The notes: generated by a model not told the origin, from the sequence alone. Counted from the first letter of the stretch, positions 25,015 through 35,136 are shown. The stretch is DNA of 64,000 nucleotides from Fictibacillus norfolkensis (GCF_014836645.1 NZ_JACSQM010000007.1:124001-188000); one strand, 5' to 3'. Program-made: numbers and translations.

Positions 25015-26466
25015 ATGTCAAGTTTTCATAGGGACGGCTCAATATACAAGCATTGTCAGCGTTGCAAGTCATATAAATGCTGTTGTCAAAACAAAACGCT
25101 TTTCGGATGTTGCAAGTCATGTGGTCTCGAATTTTGCAAATGTAAATGTAAGGAGAGATGTGAACTTACTAAAATAGATGCTTCTGAAGAGATAACAATA
25201 GCTCAAGGAGACTTGACTGTTGATGTTGAGCAGGGGGATGTAGATGTTAACCAAGGGCAAGGTCAAACTTTAGGTTCCCAAACCCAAAATCCAATAGAAA
25301 ATCAAACGCAATCAATGGGAAGTCAAACTGGGAATCAAGCACAAACGAACACGCAAGGTCAGACGGGATCAAGTTTAGGGCCACAATCTCAAACGAATAC
25401 TCAAGGCCTTTCTGGTTCAACTCTTGGTCCGCAAACTCAGAATACTACTCAAGGTCAATCAGGATCAACCATGGGAGACCAGACTCAAAATCCTTCCCAA
25501 GGTCAATCAGGATCAACTTTAACACAAACGCAGAATCCCTCACAAACTGGCTCCACTGTAACCCAAAATTCAACACCTACACTAGGCGGGAACAATTCAC
25601 AAACTCAAACGCATACTAATGGTAATCAAACAACGGGAGCTCAGACTCTTCAAGCTAACCCAACGAATAACAGCAGCGCAGATGTTTCTGTTAATGGAGT
25701 AACAGTAAGTGTACCTGTAAACGTGAACGTACACTGTGGCTGCAAAGAGAAGAAGAAAAAGGAGAAAAGACGTCCGCAAAAAGGTAATCGTTGTGACTGC
25801 TGTGCTAAAGCACTCGGAAATCTTTTGAATCAAGTGAGACAAAATCAATTATCGTCCCTTGAAACCGTGAATCTCTATCTAACTGATTCTCCGGCTTTAG
25901 ATAACCCTTTAGAGAATCAAACCATTACGAATGTAAATGGATGTTCTACAGTATCTGTAGCTACAGGTTCGATCCCTATAGTTACACCGATTACGACGCT
26001 GCAACTATGTAAAGTAGCTGGTCTACAAGCAACTACTCCAAGTCTAGTGCAAACGATACTTGCGTTTGCAAACAATTGTACGAATAATCCTTGCTTTAGA
26101 AGAGAGTGTGATTGTGGAGGAGACGATGATTGCAACACATGTAACAATGAATTCTGCAGCTGTAATTGTTGTGCAAATGGAATTGGAGAACAGCTCCCAA
26201 TTGGTGGGCAAGTAAATCTTATTGTAGAAGATTTGGAGGATCCGATAGGACCAGTATTCGTAAGAAATGTTTGTGATTGCTTAGGATTCTTCGTCGATGA
26301 TCTTATTACGCCTACAATCGTCTATGTGTTTACCCTATGTGCAATCAACGGATTTACTCCAGTATTAACGCCTATCGTACCACCACCAGCTCCACCAGCT
26401 CCACCAGCTCCACCACAAACACCTATAATCACTTTATTTAATTGTTGTATGGATGATGAAGATTAA
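25015..26466 (+). CDS. Large Cys-rich, Gln/Thr/Ser-repeat protein, probable spore surface protein
   Basis: 483 aa in four parts. (1) Cys-rich head, about 1-50, with many CxC and CCC groups. (2) Low-complexity Gln/Thr/Asn/Ser/Gly region, about 78-215, with roughly 16-residue units of the type GSTLGPQTQNTTQGQS. (3) A Lys-rich hinge and a globular region with paired Cys (CDCCAKALGNLLNQV; CGGDDDCNTC; CSCNCC). (4) A proline repeat (PPAP units) before an acidic CCMDDED end. ATG 25015 follows AAAGGAGAGG. I do not recognise the full protein; Cys clusters resemble CotY/CotZ-type coat and exosporium proteins. It has its own terminator. Confidence 0.7.
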   Translation: MSSFHRDGSIYKHCQRCKSYKCCCQNKTLFGCCKSCGLEFCKCKCKERCELTKIDASEEITIAQGDLTVDVEQGDVDVNQGQGQTLGSQTQNPIENQTQSMGSQTGNQAQTNTQGQTGSSLGPQSQTNTQGLSGSTLGPQTQNTTQGQSGSTMGDQTQNPSQGQSGSTLTQTQNPSQTGSTVTQNSTPTLGGNNSQTQTHTNGNQTTGAQTLQANPTNNSSADVSVNGVTVSVPVNVNVHCGCKEKKKKEKRRPQKGNRCDCCAKALGNLLNQVRQNQLSSLETVNLYLTDSPALDNPLENQTITNVNGCSTVSVATGSIPIVTPITTLQLCKVAGLQATTPSLVQTILAFANNCTNNPCFRRECDCGGDDDCNTCNNEFCSCNCCANGIGEQLPIGGQVNLIVEDLEDPIGPVFVRNVCDCLGFFVDDLITPTIVYVFTLCAINGFTPVLTPIVPPPAPPAPPAPPQTPIITLFNCCMDDED

Positions 26467-26498
26467 GAATAAGGGTGCGAAGAAGCACCCTTATTCTT
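26465..26498. terminator. Bidirectional terminator
   Basis: AAGAATAAGGGTGC pairs perfectly with its complement over GAAGAA; shared by the convergent Cys-rich gene and the gene at 26491. Confidence 0.9.
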
Positions 26499-26853
26499 TT
26501 TCATTCTTGTTCTCTTTTTCTTTCTTTTTGTGAATATTCGCCTTGGCCAGTTGTTCCCAAACATTGTTTATAATTTGTTCGCTTAGTAGCTTCCCGTCGA
26601 TAGCAGGATTATCAGAGGAGTTTTCTCCTTTTATGACTTCTCCGTTAACAATCACTTGACTTTGTGTTTTTGGGGGATTGTATTGAACAGATTGGGTTCT
26701 AACCGTATTTACAAAACCTTCTTTTCTTGCAGATAAATAGGTGTCGATTTCTTCTTTAAACTTTTTCTTCATTTCTTCTAATTCAGTTTCTAAATTAAGA
26801 AGAACCTCTTTTTGTAATTGAGAAAACAATTCTTGTAGATCCTCAGAATTCAT
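26491..26853 (-). CDS. Hypothetical coiled-coil protein
   Basis: 120 aa, not recognised. Residues 1-45 are Glu/Leu/Lys-rich heptad-like helix (LQELFSQLQKEVLLNLETEL), the middle is polar (QYNPPKTQSQVIVNGEVIKG), and the tail is Lys/Glu-rich. ATG 26853 lies 7 nt after GAGGTG. Convergent with the Cys-rich gene, sharing its terminator; a spore role is only a guess. Confidence 0.6.
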   Translation of the reverse strand: MNSEDLQELFSQLQKEVLLNLETELEEMKKKFKEEIDTYLSARKEGFVNTVRTQSVQYNPPKTQSQVIVNGEVIKGENSSDNPAIDGKLLSEQIINNVWEQLAKANIHKKKEKENKNEKE

Positions 26854-27188
26854 CAACTTTCACCTCATTATTAATTAAAATTTTACCAATCCATAGAAAC
26901 ATAGTATGAAAATTAGGCTATAGTGTGTTCAAAAAAAATTAATTGAACAATAAAACATAAACGACTCGTTTGTAAAATTTCTTTAGAATAATGTTTATAA
27001 TTCATATTGATGACAGATTTTCTACCCATTTTGCCAAAATCATGACATTTGAGCTTATTGCCTATACTTTTATTATGAATTCCCTTACAATGTGTATGGA
27101 TATTGACGTTAAAGGTTTTAAGTTTCAGCAGCTAGGAGATAACAATAGTGCTGCAGCTTTTGGTCTTGTATAGAAAGGTGTGTACGTT
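26854..27188 (+). promoter_or_regulatory. 335-bp gap before hemE with a possible promoter
   Basis: AT-rich, with no convincing gene; a 60-codon plus-strand frame at 26991 lacks a ribosome site. A possible promoter is TTGAGC near 27050 with a 16-nt spacer to TATTAT, about 110 bp before hemE. The assignment is tentative. Confidence 0.35.
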
Positions 27189-28223
27189 TTGACTATGAAT
27201 GAAGAGTTTTTGAAAGCGTGTCGTAAGGAGAAAAATTCACATATTCCTGTATGGTACATGAGACAGGCGGGCCGTTCCCAGCCAGAGTACCGTAAACTGA
27301 AAGAGAAGTATTCACTATTTGAAATCACACATAGACCAGAGATGTGCGCTGGCGTTACGAAGCTTCCTGTAGATCAACATGGAGTGGATGCTGCGATTCT
27401 TTATAAAGACATTATGTCTCCAGTTCCAGCGATTGGAGTAGACGTAGAGATTAAATCGGGAATTGGACCAGTGATCGATAAGCCTGTACGAACGCGCGAA
27501 GATGTAGAGCGCTTAGGGACGATCAACCCTGAGAAAGACGTACCGTATGTTTTGGATACGATAAAAATTTTAAGACAGCAGTTAGAAGTGCCGCTTATCA
27601 CGTTTGCAGGTGCTCCATTCACCCTTGCGAGCTATATGGTTGAAGGTGGGCCATCCCGTGATTATCATAAAACGAAGCAGCTGATGTACTCTGATCCTGA
27701 AAGCTGGTTCATGCTGATGGACAAGCTAGGCGATATGACGATCGCTTATGCAAAAGCGCAGATCGCTGCTGGCGCACAAGCGTTTCAGATTTTTGATTCA
27801 TGGGTCGGCGCGTTAAATGCAGCTGATTACAGAAAATACATTCAGCCTGTGATGTATAAGATCTTCTCATCACTAAGAGAAGAAAATATTCCTTTGATTC
27901 TTTACGGAACAGGTGCAAGACACTTAATCATGGAGTGGAACGAGCTTCCGATCGATGTGATCGGACTTGATTGGAGATTATCCCCAAGAGAAGCTCGTCA
28001 GATGGGTGTTACGAAGGCTCTTCAAGGAAACTTAGATCCTTCCATTCTATTGGCGCCATGGGAAGTAATCGAAGCACGTACGAAAGAAATTTTGGATGAA
28101 GGTATGGAAGAACCAGGCTTTATCTTCAATGTCGGAAAAGGTATTTTCCCTGAAGTAAACATTGCAACATTAAAGCAGTTGACCACCTTTGTTCATGAAT
28201 ATACGTCTAAAAAACTAGGGTGA
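27189..28223 (+). CDS. hemE: HemE, uroporphyrinogen decarboxylase
   Basis: 344 aa. The N-terminal signature [16 protein letters not shown], the motif [18 protein letters not shown] and [15 protein letters not shown] identify HemE. It converts uroporphyrinogen III to coproporphyrinogen III. I chose TTG 27189, 8 nt after AAAGGTG; ATG 27195 is the alternative. First gene of hemE-hemH-hemY, spaced by only a few bases, exactly as in B. subtilis. Confidence 0.95.
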   Translation: MTMNEEFLKACRKEKNSHIPVWYMRQAGRSQPEYRKLKEKYSLFEITHRPEMCAGVTKLPVDQHGVDAAILYKDIMSPVPAIGVDVEIKSGIGPVIDKPVRTREDVERLGTINPEKDVPYVLDTIKILRQQLEVPLITFAGAPFTLASYMVEGGPSRDYHKTKQLMYSDPESWFMLMDKLGDMTIAYAKAQIAAGAQAFQIFDSWVGALNAADYRKYIQPVMYKIFSSLREENIPLILYGTGARHLIMEWNELPIDVIGLDWRLSPREARQMGVTKALQGNLDPSILLAPWEVIEARTKEILDEGMEEPGFIFNVGKGIFPEVNIATLKQLTTFVHEYTSKKLG

Positions 28224-28229
28224 TAAAAA

Positions 28230-29171
28230 GTGAGTAACAAGAAAACAGGTCTATTAATCATGGCGTACGGAACGCCAAGAAGTCTTGATGAAGTAGAAAG
28301 CTATTACACACATATAAGACGAGGACGGAAGCCGTCTCCTGAACAGCTGCAAGAACTTACAGAACGCTACGAACAGATTGGTGGAATCTCGCCACTTGCT
28401 AAGATTACAGAAGAGCAAGCGCAAAAAATTGAAGCAGAGATGAATGAGCGTTATCCCGATCGTGAGTTTAAAAGCTATCTTGGTCTAAAGCATATCGATC
28501 CTTTCATTGAAGATGCTGTGCAGCAGATGAAGGAAGATGGAATTGAAGAAGCAGTAACGCTTGTTCTTGCTCCTCACTATTCAACGTTCAGCGTTAAATC
28601 ATACAACGGACGTGCTGTGGAAGAGTCTGCAAAAATTGGCGGGCCATCCTTTACGACGATCGACAGCTGGTATGATGAGCCAAAGTATGTGCAATTTTGG
28701 GCGGACGGCATTAAACAAACGTTTAACTCTATTCCAGAGAACGAACACGACAAAACCGTTGTGATCTTCTCTGCACACAGTCTGCCAGAAAAGATCCTTC
28801 AAATGGGAGATCCTTATCCAACGCAGCTTCAGGAAACAGCTGATCTGATCGCAAAAGAGGCAAATGTCCCTCATCACACGATTGGGTGGCAGAGTGCCGG
28901 TAATACACCTGAACCGTGGATCGGACCAGACGTTCAAGATTTAACTAGAGATCTTTATAACGAGCATGGCTATACGCATTTTATCTATTGTCCTGTAGGG
29001 TTTGTGGCGGATCATCTAGAAGTTCTCTATGACAACGATTATGAGTGTAAAGTGGTCACAGATGAGTTAGGCGTGAACTATTATCGTCCTGAGATGCCTA
29101 ACGCAAGGCCGGAATTTATAGACTGTTTGGCAACGGTCATTGAAAACGCACTAGCAAAAGAAAGAATGTGA
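28230..29171 (+). CDS. hemH: HemH (CpfC), coproporphyrin III ferrochelatase
   Basis: 313 aa, close to the B. subtilis enzyme (310). [16 protein letters not shown] starts it, and the active-site His lies in [12 protein letters not shown] with the acidic [15 protein letters not shown] segment downstream. In the Gram-positive coproporphyrin-dependent pathway it inserts Fe into coproporphyrin III. GTG start 6 bp after hemE. It overlaps or abuts hemY. Confidence 0.95.
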   Translation: MSNKKTGLLIMAYGTPRSLDEVESYYTHIRRGRKPSPEQLQELTERYEQIGGISPLAKITEEQAQKIEAEMNERYPDREFKSYLGLKHIDPFIEDAVQQMKEDGIEEAVTLVLAPHYSTFSVKSYNGRAVEESAKIGGPSFTTIDSWYDEPKYVQFWADGIKQTFNSIPENEHDKTVVIFSAHSLPEKILQMGDPYPTQLQETADLIAKEANVPHHTIGWQSAGNTPEPWIGPDVQDLTRDLYNEHGYTHFIYCPVGFVADHLEVLYDNDYECKVVTDELGVNYYRPEMPNARPEFIDCLATVIENALAKERM

Positions 29172-29176
29172 AAGAA

Positions 29177-30583
29177 ATGAGCGAGCGAAAGCACGTTATT
29201 ATATTGGGCGGCGGCATAACAGGTTTAGCCGCTGCCTTTTATGTTCAGAAATATGGTAAGGAAACGGGCAAGCCGATAACCTTCACAGTGATCGAAGCAA
29301 GCAACCGTCTTGGCGGTAAGATCGATACGATTAAAGAAGATGGTTTTGTTCTAGAGCGGGGTCCTGATTCTTATCTTGCTAGAAAAACAGTAATGACAGA
29401 ACTTGTTAAAGATGTTGGTCTAGGCGACGATTTAGTTTCTAATGAAACGGGTCAGGCTTATATTTTGCATAATATGAGGCTTCACCCAATTCCTGAAGGA
29501 GCTGTGATGGGAATTCCTACAAAAGTGATGCCGTTTGCCACAACACCTCTTTTCTCTGTAACAGGAAAGGCAAGAGCAGGGTTAGACCTTATTCTTCCTA
29601 AACGAAAAGATGCGCAACAAGATATTTCTGTCGGTCACTTTTTTAGAAGACGTCTTGGTGATGAAGTAGTTGATCGGCTGATCGAACCTTTGTTATCGGG
29701 CATATATGCCGGAAGGATCGATCGGCTTAGTCTGCAATCTACGTTTCCGCAATTTGTAGAAACGGAAAAGAAATATCGAAGTCTAATCTTAGGCATGAAA
29801 AAAACGCAGCCTAAACAAGAGAAGTCACCGATCACGAAAAAGAAAAAAGGTGCTTTTTTAACACTCCAAGGCGGGCTGTCCTCTTTCATTGAAGCTCTTT
29901 CGAAAGCAGTGCCAGGAGAGAGTATAAAGACAGGGGTTTCCGTTAAAGCTGTCGAGCGGTCTGAAGACGGGACATATTCTGTGATGATGGAAGATGGTTC
30001 GGTAATGAAAGGTGATCATGTAATTGTCACAACTCCTTATCATGTTACGAAAAAACTTCTTGGTGAATCTCTGTTTCCTGTGGGTTTTCACGACACGAAG
30101 CCAACCTCAGTAGCAACTGTTGCGATGAGCTTTAATGAAGAAGACGTGAACTTTAATCTTGATGGAACAGGTTTTGTCATTGCTAAAAGTGAAAAAACAT
30201 CCATCACTGCGTGTACATGGACGAGCAGAAAATGGCCGCATACGACTCCGAAAGGTAAAGTGGTTCTTCGTTGTTATGTAGGACGAGCAGAAGATCAAGA
30301 CATCGTTCAACAATCAGATGAAGTTATTTTGGAAAAAGTATTAGATGATTTGAAGAAGATTATGGGTGTTGATTCTCGTCCTGAATTCTACCATGTTTCT
30401 CGTATGATTGATTCGATGCCGCAATATGAAGTCGGACATAAAGAGTATGTCAAAAAGCTCAGAACTGTGTTTCAACAGGAGCTGCCTGGCATAAGACTAG
30501 CAGGAGCTCCATATGATGGTGTGGGACTGCCAGATTGTGTGAATTCAGCAAAAATGGCTGTGGATTCTTTGTTCCGTTCTTAA
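29177..30583 (+). CDS. hemY: HemY (CgoX), coproporphyrinogen III oxidase
   Basis: 468 aa flavoprotein. The FAD-binding HVIILGGGITGLAAAFY opens the protein; FVLERGPDSYLARK, LIEPLLSGIYAG and the C-terminal AGAPYDGVGLPDCV follow. It oxidises coproporphyrinogen III to coproporphyrin III before iron insertion. ATG 29177 matches the MS-start of homologues, but GTG 29168, overlapping the hemH stop, is also possible because neither has a strong site. Confidence 0.93.
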   Translation: MSERKHVIILGGGITGLAAAFYVQKYGKETGKPITFTVIEASNRLGGKIDTIKEDGFVLERGPDSYLARKTVMTELVKDVGLGDDLVSNETGQAYILHNMRLHPIPEGAVMGIPTKVMPFATTPLFSVTGKARAGLDLILPKRKDAQQDISVGHFFRRRLGDEVVDRLIEPLLSGIYAGRIDRLSLQSTFPQFVETEKKYRSLILGMKKTQPKQEKSPITKKKKGAFLTLQGGLSSFIEALSKAVPGESIKTGVSVKAVERSEDGTYSVMMEDGSVMKGDHVIVTTPYHVTKKLLGESLFPVGFHDTKPTSVATVAMSFNEEDVNFNLDGTGFVIAKSEKTSITACTWTSRKWPHTTPKGKVVLRCYVGRAEDQDIVQQSDEVILEKVLDDLKKIMGVDSRPEFYHVSRMIDSMPQYEVGHKEYVKKLRTVFQQELPGIRLAGAPYDGVGLPDCVNSAKMAVDSLFRS

Positions 30584-30654
30584 AGAATGAGACATGAAAT
30601 CACTCAAACTTTTTTAAAAAAGGCTGTTTTCGTAAACTTTGTTGCTTTGGAAGT

Positions 30655-30784
30655 GTTGATTTCCGTTCCAGGCTGGCTCGCTTTCCACGGGGCACGCGGT
30701 GAGCCACATTCGTACGTTTCACTCTTAAGTGTCTCACCTGCCCACCTGTCCCGTAGGAGTCTCGCACCTTCCACTCCAATCAAT
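30655..30784 (-). repeat. Dispersed family-1 repeat, copy R5
   Basis: About 130 bp, inverted orientation, ends GTTGATT and AATCAAT, subtype with CACTTAA/AGTG. It lies in the 370-bp gap after hemY together with the terminator at 30861. Confidence 0.88.
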
Positions 30785-30860
30785 TATCAACGGTGACAAG
30801 GAGTTAAAAGCAACACTCATTTAGAAAAGAGCGCTAAAAATAATAAATATGTTAAGAATT

Positions 30861-30892
30861 AAACGGCAAATGGATATGTTTGTCGTTTTTTA
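30861..30892 (+). terminator. Terminator of the hem operon
   Basis: AAACGGCAAA pairs with TTTGTCGTTT (one G-U pair), then Ts. Confidence 0.75.
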
Positions 30893-30953
30893 TATTTTCT
30901 TGTAGAATGTTTCTGCTATACTGTAGGGAGAAAAAAGGAAGGGGGAAGCCGCT

Positions 30954-32231
30954 GTGCAAGCATTTATCGAGCCGTTATTTGTAAATATTGCAATCATATT
31001 TTCTTTTACTCATCTATTGAATATGTTCTTCCCTCTTCATCCTGGTGTCATTCCGAGTTATAAGAATCAAGTTGTCTTTGGTCTGATCAGTGGTGCGGGT
31101 GCACTAGTCTGTATGCTGTTTCCAATCGAGACGCTGAAGGATTCTTTTTTTGATCTTCGAAATGTTCCAATCATGATTGTCACACTTTATGTAGGCTGGC
31201 TACCGGGAGCAATCTGTTCGATAATAGTTGCGATCGCAAGGTTAGCAGTAGGTGGAGAACTAGCATGGCTAGGCATCGTTTTAATCTCACTAGCATATGT
31301 TGTGTGTCTTATCTATCATGGATTCTTTGATGAAGATAAGCGCAGATGGGTTTCTGCTATCTATATTGCTTTAGTCTATACACTTTTTTATATGTTGTTC
31401 ATTCATACATATCTTGATTTTCTGACAATCGATTTTTATCTCGTCTATTTTTCCAGTTTTTTGATCGCGTTCTTTTCTTGTATCTTTTTAATAGAGAGAC
31501 TTGTTAAGATCAACATGCAGTTAAAGGAAACCGTTTACTTAGATAAGCTGGCAGTTGCGGGACAGATGGCAGCAGCAATCGCGCATGAAGTTAGAAACCC
31601 GATGACGACCATTCGTGGAATGATTCAGTTCCTTGGCAGCACGACAACAGATGCTAAGCTAAGGGAACACTCGCCGCTCTTAATCGAAGAGCTAGATCGA
31701 ACGAATAAGATTATCACAGACTATTTGTCCATGGTTAAGCCTGATGTTCCTAAGCTTGAGACCGTTTCACTCGAAAAAGTGTTAAGAGATGTTATTGCGC
31801 TTACTGCCCCATATGGAGCGATAAATAATGTGGAAGTTACCGCTAGTCCATTAGGGTCTTACAATGTGTGCATTGATGAACCAAAACTTAAGCAAGGTTT
31901 AATAAATATTATCAAAAACGGGATAGAAGCGATAGAAGAAGGGGGCACGATCCATCTGTATCGCTATAAAGTTACTAAAAGTAGAATTACGATAGCGATC
32001 GAAGATAATGGTAAGGGTATGACAGAAGAGGAACTCGAACAGATCGGGCTACCTTTTTATACAACGAAAGCAAAAGGTACGGGTTTGGGTATGATGGTAA
32101 CCTATAAACTAATTCAAGATATGGACGGGAAACTCCGGTATGAGAGCGTACTTAATGAAGGCACGAGAGTCCTTTTAACCTTGCAGTTATGTACGAAACG
32201 AAATATTGTTAATGGTGAGGAGGTGGGATGA
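30954..32231 (+). CDS. Membrane sensor histidine kinase (5TM-LYT, KinB-like)
   Basis: 425 aa. Five or six transmembrane helices fill residues 1-180 in the 5TMR-LYT pattern. The dimerisation domain carries His211 in AAAIAHEVRNPMTTIRGM, and the ATPase domain has IIKNGIEAIEEGG, DNGKGM and GTGLGMMVTYKL. It resembles KinB-type sporulation kinases, which feed the Spo0 phosphorelay; no response regulator is encoded nearby, consistent with that. GTG start 8 nt after GGGGG. It overlaps yhgD by 4 bp, so the kinase and the TetR regulator are co-translated, which is unusual. Confidence 0.83.
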   Translation: MQAFIEPLFVNIAIIFSFTHLLNMFFPLHPGVIPSYKNQVVFGLISGAGALVCMLFPIETLKDSFFDLRNVPIMIVTLYVGWLPGAICSIIVAIARLAVGGELAWLGIVLISLAYVVCLIYHGFFDEDKRRWVSAIYIALVYTLFYMLFIHTYLDFLTIDFYLVYFSSFLIAFFSCIFLIERLVKINMQLKETVYLDKLAVAGQMAAAIAHEVRNPMTTIRGMIQFLGSTTTDAKLREHSPLLIEELDRTNKIITDYLSMVKPDVPKLETVSLEKVLRDVIALTAPYGAINNVEVTASPLGSYNVCIDEPKLKQGLINIIKNGIEAIEEGGTIHLYRYKVTKSRITIAIEDNGKGMTEEELEQIGLPFYTTKAKGTGLGMMVTYKLIQDMDGKLRYESVLNEGTRVLLTLQLCTKRNIVNGEEVG

Positions 32232-32800
32232 TGGACCGCAGAAAAAGTATTCTAGATGCAGCAGAGCGCTGTTTTTCTATGTTTGGTTATAAGGCGAGTA
32301 CAGTGGATCAAATCGCTAAGATCGCAAACGTTGGAAAAGGAACGATCTATACTTTTTTCGCAAACAAAGAAGAATTATTTTCGGAAATTATCACTAACTT
32401 AGTAACTGAGACAAAACTTGCGGCATCTTCTGCAATAAAAGAGGATCGACCTTTTTACGAGAACTTGCATAATGCTTTGTATGAAGTCGTTGAACTTCGT
32501 AAAACGCACAAGTTAGCCGTTAAACTTTCTCAAGAAGTGAAAGAGTTAAACACTTCACCTGTAACTGAGGCTTTGCAGAGAATCGAAAAAGCGGTATTGA
32601 ATTTTGTTCAAAAAGAGCTGGATAAAGCGGTCGAAAAAGGCGAGATCAAAGAATGTCATACAGATATTGTGGCGTTTATGATGGTAAAGGTATATATCGC
32701 TCTTATTTTTGATTGGGAACGTGATCACGAAGCTCTTCAGAAAGAAAAGATGCTTGAAGTTCTAGAGATGTTTGTAATGGATGGTTTAAGGAAACCATAG
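32228..32800 (+). CDS. yhgD: YhgD, TetR-family regulator
   Basis: 190 aa (B. subtilis 191). N-terminal TetR helix-turn-helix (ILDAAERCFSMFGYKASTV, VGKGTIYTFFANKEELF) and a helical ligand-binding domain. It precedes yhgE as in B. subtilis and probably controls it: two TGACC/GGTCA inverted repeats lie in the intergenic region. Overlaps the upstream kinase gene. Confidence 0.88.
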   Translation: MMDRRKSILDAAERCFSMFGYKASTVDQIAKIANVGKGTIYTFFANKEELFSEIITNLVTETKLAASSAIKEDRPFYENLHNALYEVVELRKTHKLAVKLSQEVKELNTSPVTEALQRIEKAVLNFVQKELDKAVEKGEIKECHTDIVAFMMVKVYIALIFDWERDHEALQKEKMLEVLEMFVMDGLRKP

Positions 32801-32837
32801 TATTGCAGAAGCAAGGAAAACGTGTTACATTAAGTTT

Positions 32838-32929
32838 TGACCGAATTTCTATTTCGGTCATTTTGAAAAAGCGGACTGTAAGAGTCTCTTTTTTTACCAT
32901 TAAATGACCAAATGACTATAACGGTCATT
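32838..32929 (+). promoter_or_regulatory. Two TetR-type operator candidates before yhgE
   Basis: Site 1: TGACCGAA and TTCGGTCA around 7 nt (32838-32860); it is followed by Ts and may also end yhgD. Site 2: AATGACC...GGTCATT (32903-32929), including a tighter AATGAC-N7-GTCATT. Shared half-site TGACC/GGTCA suggests YhgD binding. Confidence 0.55.
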
Positions 32930-32953
32930 CAGTTTTAGAAGGAGTGAACAACT

Positions 32954-35092
32954 GTGCTAAAAAGTATCGGAGCTCAATTTAAAGCAGTTTTTTCTAACAG
33001 AAAAATTGCAGTACCGGTCTTAGCAGTTCTATTTATACCTGTGTTATACAGCGGAATGTTTCTATGGGCGTTCTGGGATCCGTATGACAAGATGGAAGAT
33101 CTGCCAGTGGCCGTAGTCAATCAAGATGAAGGTTATGAATATAACGGTGAGAACTTAACAGTTGGAGATGAGTTCGTAAAAAAACTCAAAGAGAATCCAC
33201 AGTTTGAGTGGAAGTTCGTTAGTGAAGAAAAAGCAAAGCAAGGTTTGGAACATAACGATTACTATATGATGATCGAGATTCCTGAGAACTTTTCTGAAGA
33301 GGCAACGGCTCTATCAGGAAACTCGAACAAAAAGCCTGAGATCATCTATACACCGAATGCTGGCTTTAACTTTCTTGCAGCACAAATTGGCGGAACAGCC
33401 GTCGATAAAATGAAAGAAAGTTTGTCTAATGAATTAACAAAAACATACGCTGAAGTGATGTTCGATCAAGTCGAACAGTTGGCTGGCGGGTTGGAGAAAG
33501 CAGCAGATGGGTCAAATCAAGTAACAGATGGATTAAAAAAAGCATCTTCTGGCAGTGGTGAGCTAGCTTCTGGAATGGAAGCAAAAACACCTCAAATCAA
33601 TGAGTTAAAAGAAGGAGCTGTGCTTTTTAATTCAAAAATGACCGAGTTCGATAGTGGCATGGATAAATTGCTTGCTGCTCATAAACAACTAGCAGACGGA
33701 CAAGGTCAACTAAGTAATGGAGCACAAGCTCTAAAAGGTGGACTTAGCCAAGCGACAGCAGGTTCTGAAAAAATTAAGAACGGAAGCTTAGCCTTACAAG
33801 GCGGTGCAACTAAATTGTCGACTGGTGCAAGTACGCTCGCAGGTTCTGTAAATGAGTGGAACGCTGGTGCACAAAAAGCAACAGCAGGTTCGAAACAGCT
33901 AAAACAACAAATTAATGCACTCATTCAAAACCAAGGAAACATGTCAGAAGAGCAGATGGCCGCATCTTTAAAACAGCTTGCAGCAGCAAGTAATGGCATA
34001 AATAACGGCTTAGATAGCTTAACTGCAGCAACAGGAAAGATCGCTGGCGGAGCGAATGAACTTTCTGCAGGAGCTAAAAAGCTAAGTGATTCACAAACGG
34101 CAGTAGCAAAAGGAGCAGAAGACCTTCATAACGGTCAGCAAAAACTTGTTGGCGGAGTCGATCAGCTCGCAAGTGGTCAAGCAAAAGTAAACGAAGGTAC
34201 GCAAACGTTCCAATCTAAATTGGGCGAAGCGGCTAACGGCAGTCAGCAGCTGTTAGGTGCGAGTGGCAAGTTAGCAGATGGAACTTCCACTGTAGCAACA
34301 GTCTGGCAGGAAGTTACGGGTCATGTGAAGGAAATTCATAATGGTGAACAAAAGCTGCTTGATGGAAGCGGAAAACTATCTTCTTCATTAAGTGATGCAG
34401 CGGACAAAACAGGTGAGCTTGATCCAGACAGTGACATGTTCGAACGAATCGCGAACCCTGTTTCTGTTAAAACAAAAACCTTTTCTGATGTTCCAAACTA
34501 TGGAACAGGCTTTGCTCCTTACTTCTTATCATTAGGTCTTTTCGTAGGAGCATTGTTAATGTCAATCGTATTCCCATTACGTGATAAAGCAGGACATCCG
34601 CGATCAGGTTTCAGCTGGTTTGCTGGTAAGTTCACATTCTTAGCAGTTGTCGGTGTTGTTCAAGCACTTATTGCGGATGCAGTATTGATCTATGGTCTAG
34701 GGATTGAAGTGAGTAACTTTGGAGCGTTCCTTGGACTAAGTATCGTCACGAGTCTTACATTCTTAGCTCTCGTCCAGTTACTTGTTACAGTGCTTGGAGA
34801 TCCAGGACGATTTGTCGCGATTATTATCTTAATCCTACAGCTTACAACGAGTGCGGGAACATTCCCGTTAGAACTTATTCCGAACGGACTGCAAGGATTC
34901 AATGCATGGCTTCCTATGACATATTCCGTTTCAGGCTTTAAAGCGGTAATCTCAAGTGGAGACATGGAAAGCTTCAGCTTAAATCTATGGATTCTAGTAG
35001 GTTTCATGGCGATCAGTATGATCGGTACATGGGCATACTTTGCAAGTCAGTTTAGAAAAAAGAATAGTGAAGACGAAGGTTCAGTAGCATAA
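32954..35092 (+). CDS. yhgE: YhgE/Pip family membrane protein
   Basis: 712 aa. One N-terminal transmembrane helix (about 20-40) and a YhgE/Pip N-domain precede a long coiled region (about 170-500) with many GxxxLxxG-type units (for example GGLEKAADGSNQVTDGL), then five or six C-terminal helices (FSLGL-type, GALLMSIVFPLRDK onward). The family includes the phage-infection protein Pip; related proteins take part in secretion and surface functions. GTG start after AAGGAGTG. Controlled, probably, by YhgD. Confidence 0.88.
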   Translation: MLKSIGAQFKAVFSNRKIAVPVLAVLFIPVLYSGMFLWAFWDPYDKMEDLPVAVVNQDEGYEYNGENLTVGDEFVKKLKENPQFEWKFVSEEKAKQGLEHNDYYMMIEIPENFSEEATALSGNSNKKPEIIYTPNAGFNFLAAQIGGTAVDKMKESLSNELTKTYAEVMFDQVEQLAGGLEKAADGSNQVTDGLKKASSGSGELASGMEAKTPQINELKEGAVLFNSKMTEFDSGMDKLLAAHKQLADGQGQLSNGAQALKGGLSQATAGSEKIKNGSLALQGGATKLSTGASTLAGSVNEWNAGAQKATAGSKQLKQQINALIQNQGNMSEEQMAASLKQLAAASNGINNGLDSLTAATGKIAGGANELSAGAKKLSDSQTAVAKGAEDLHNGQQKLVGGVDQLASGQAKVNEGTQTFQSKLGEAANGSQQLLGASGKLADGTSTVATVWQEVTGHVKEIHNGEQKLLDGSGKLSSSLSDAADKTGELDPDSDMFERIANPVSVKTKTFSDVPNYGTGFAPYFLSLGLFVGALLMSIVFPLRDKAGHPRSGFSWFAGKFTFLAVVGVVQALIADAVLIYGLGIEVSNFGAFLGLSIVTSLTFLALVQLLVTVLGDPGRFVAIIILILQLTTSAGTFPLELIPNGLQGFNAWLPMTYSVSGFKAVISSGDMESFSLNLWILVGFMAISMIGTWAYFASQFRKKNSEDEGSVA

Positions 35093-35096
35093 TAAG

Positions 35097-35136
35097 AAAG
35101 CACCTGAGGGGACAATATCCTTTCAGGTGTTTTTTT
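35097..35136 (+). terminator. Terminator of yhgE
   Basis: GCACCTGA pairs with TTCAGGTG around a 14-nt loop, then seven Ts. The following gap to 35301 holds a short CAAG repeat and nothing else clear. Confidence 0.75.

Noticed and set aside
26991..27173. 60-codon frame before hemE
   Set aside because: No ribosome site; overlaps the likely hemE promoter region.
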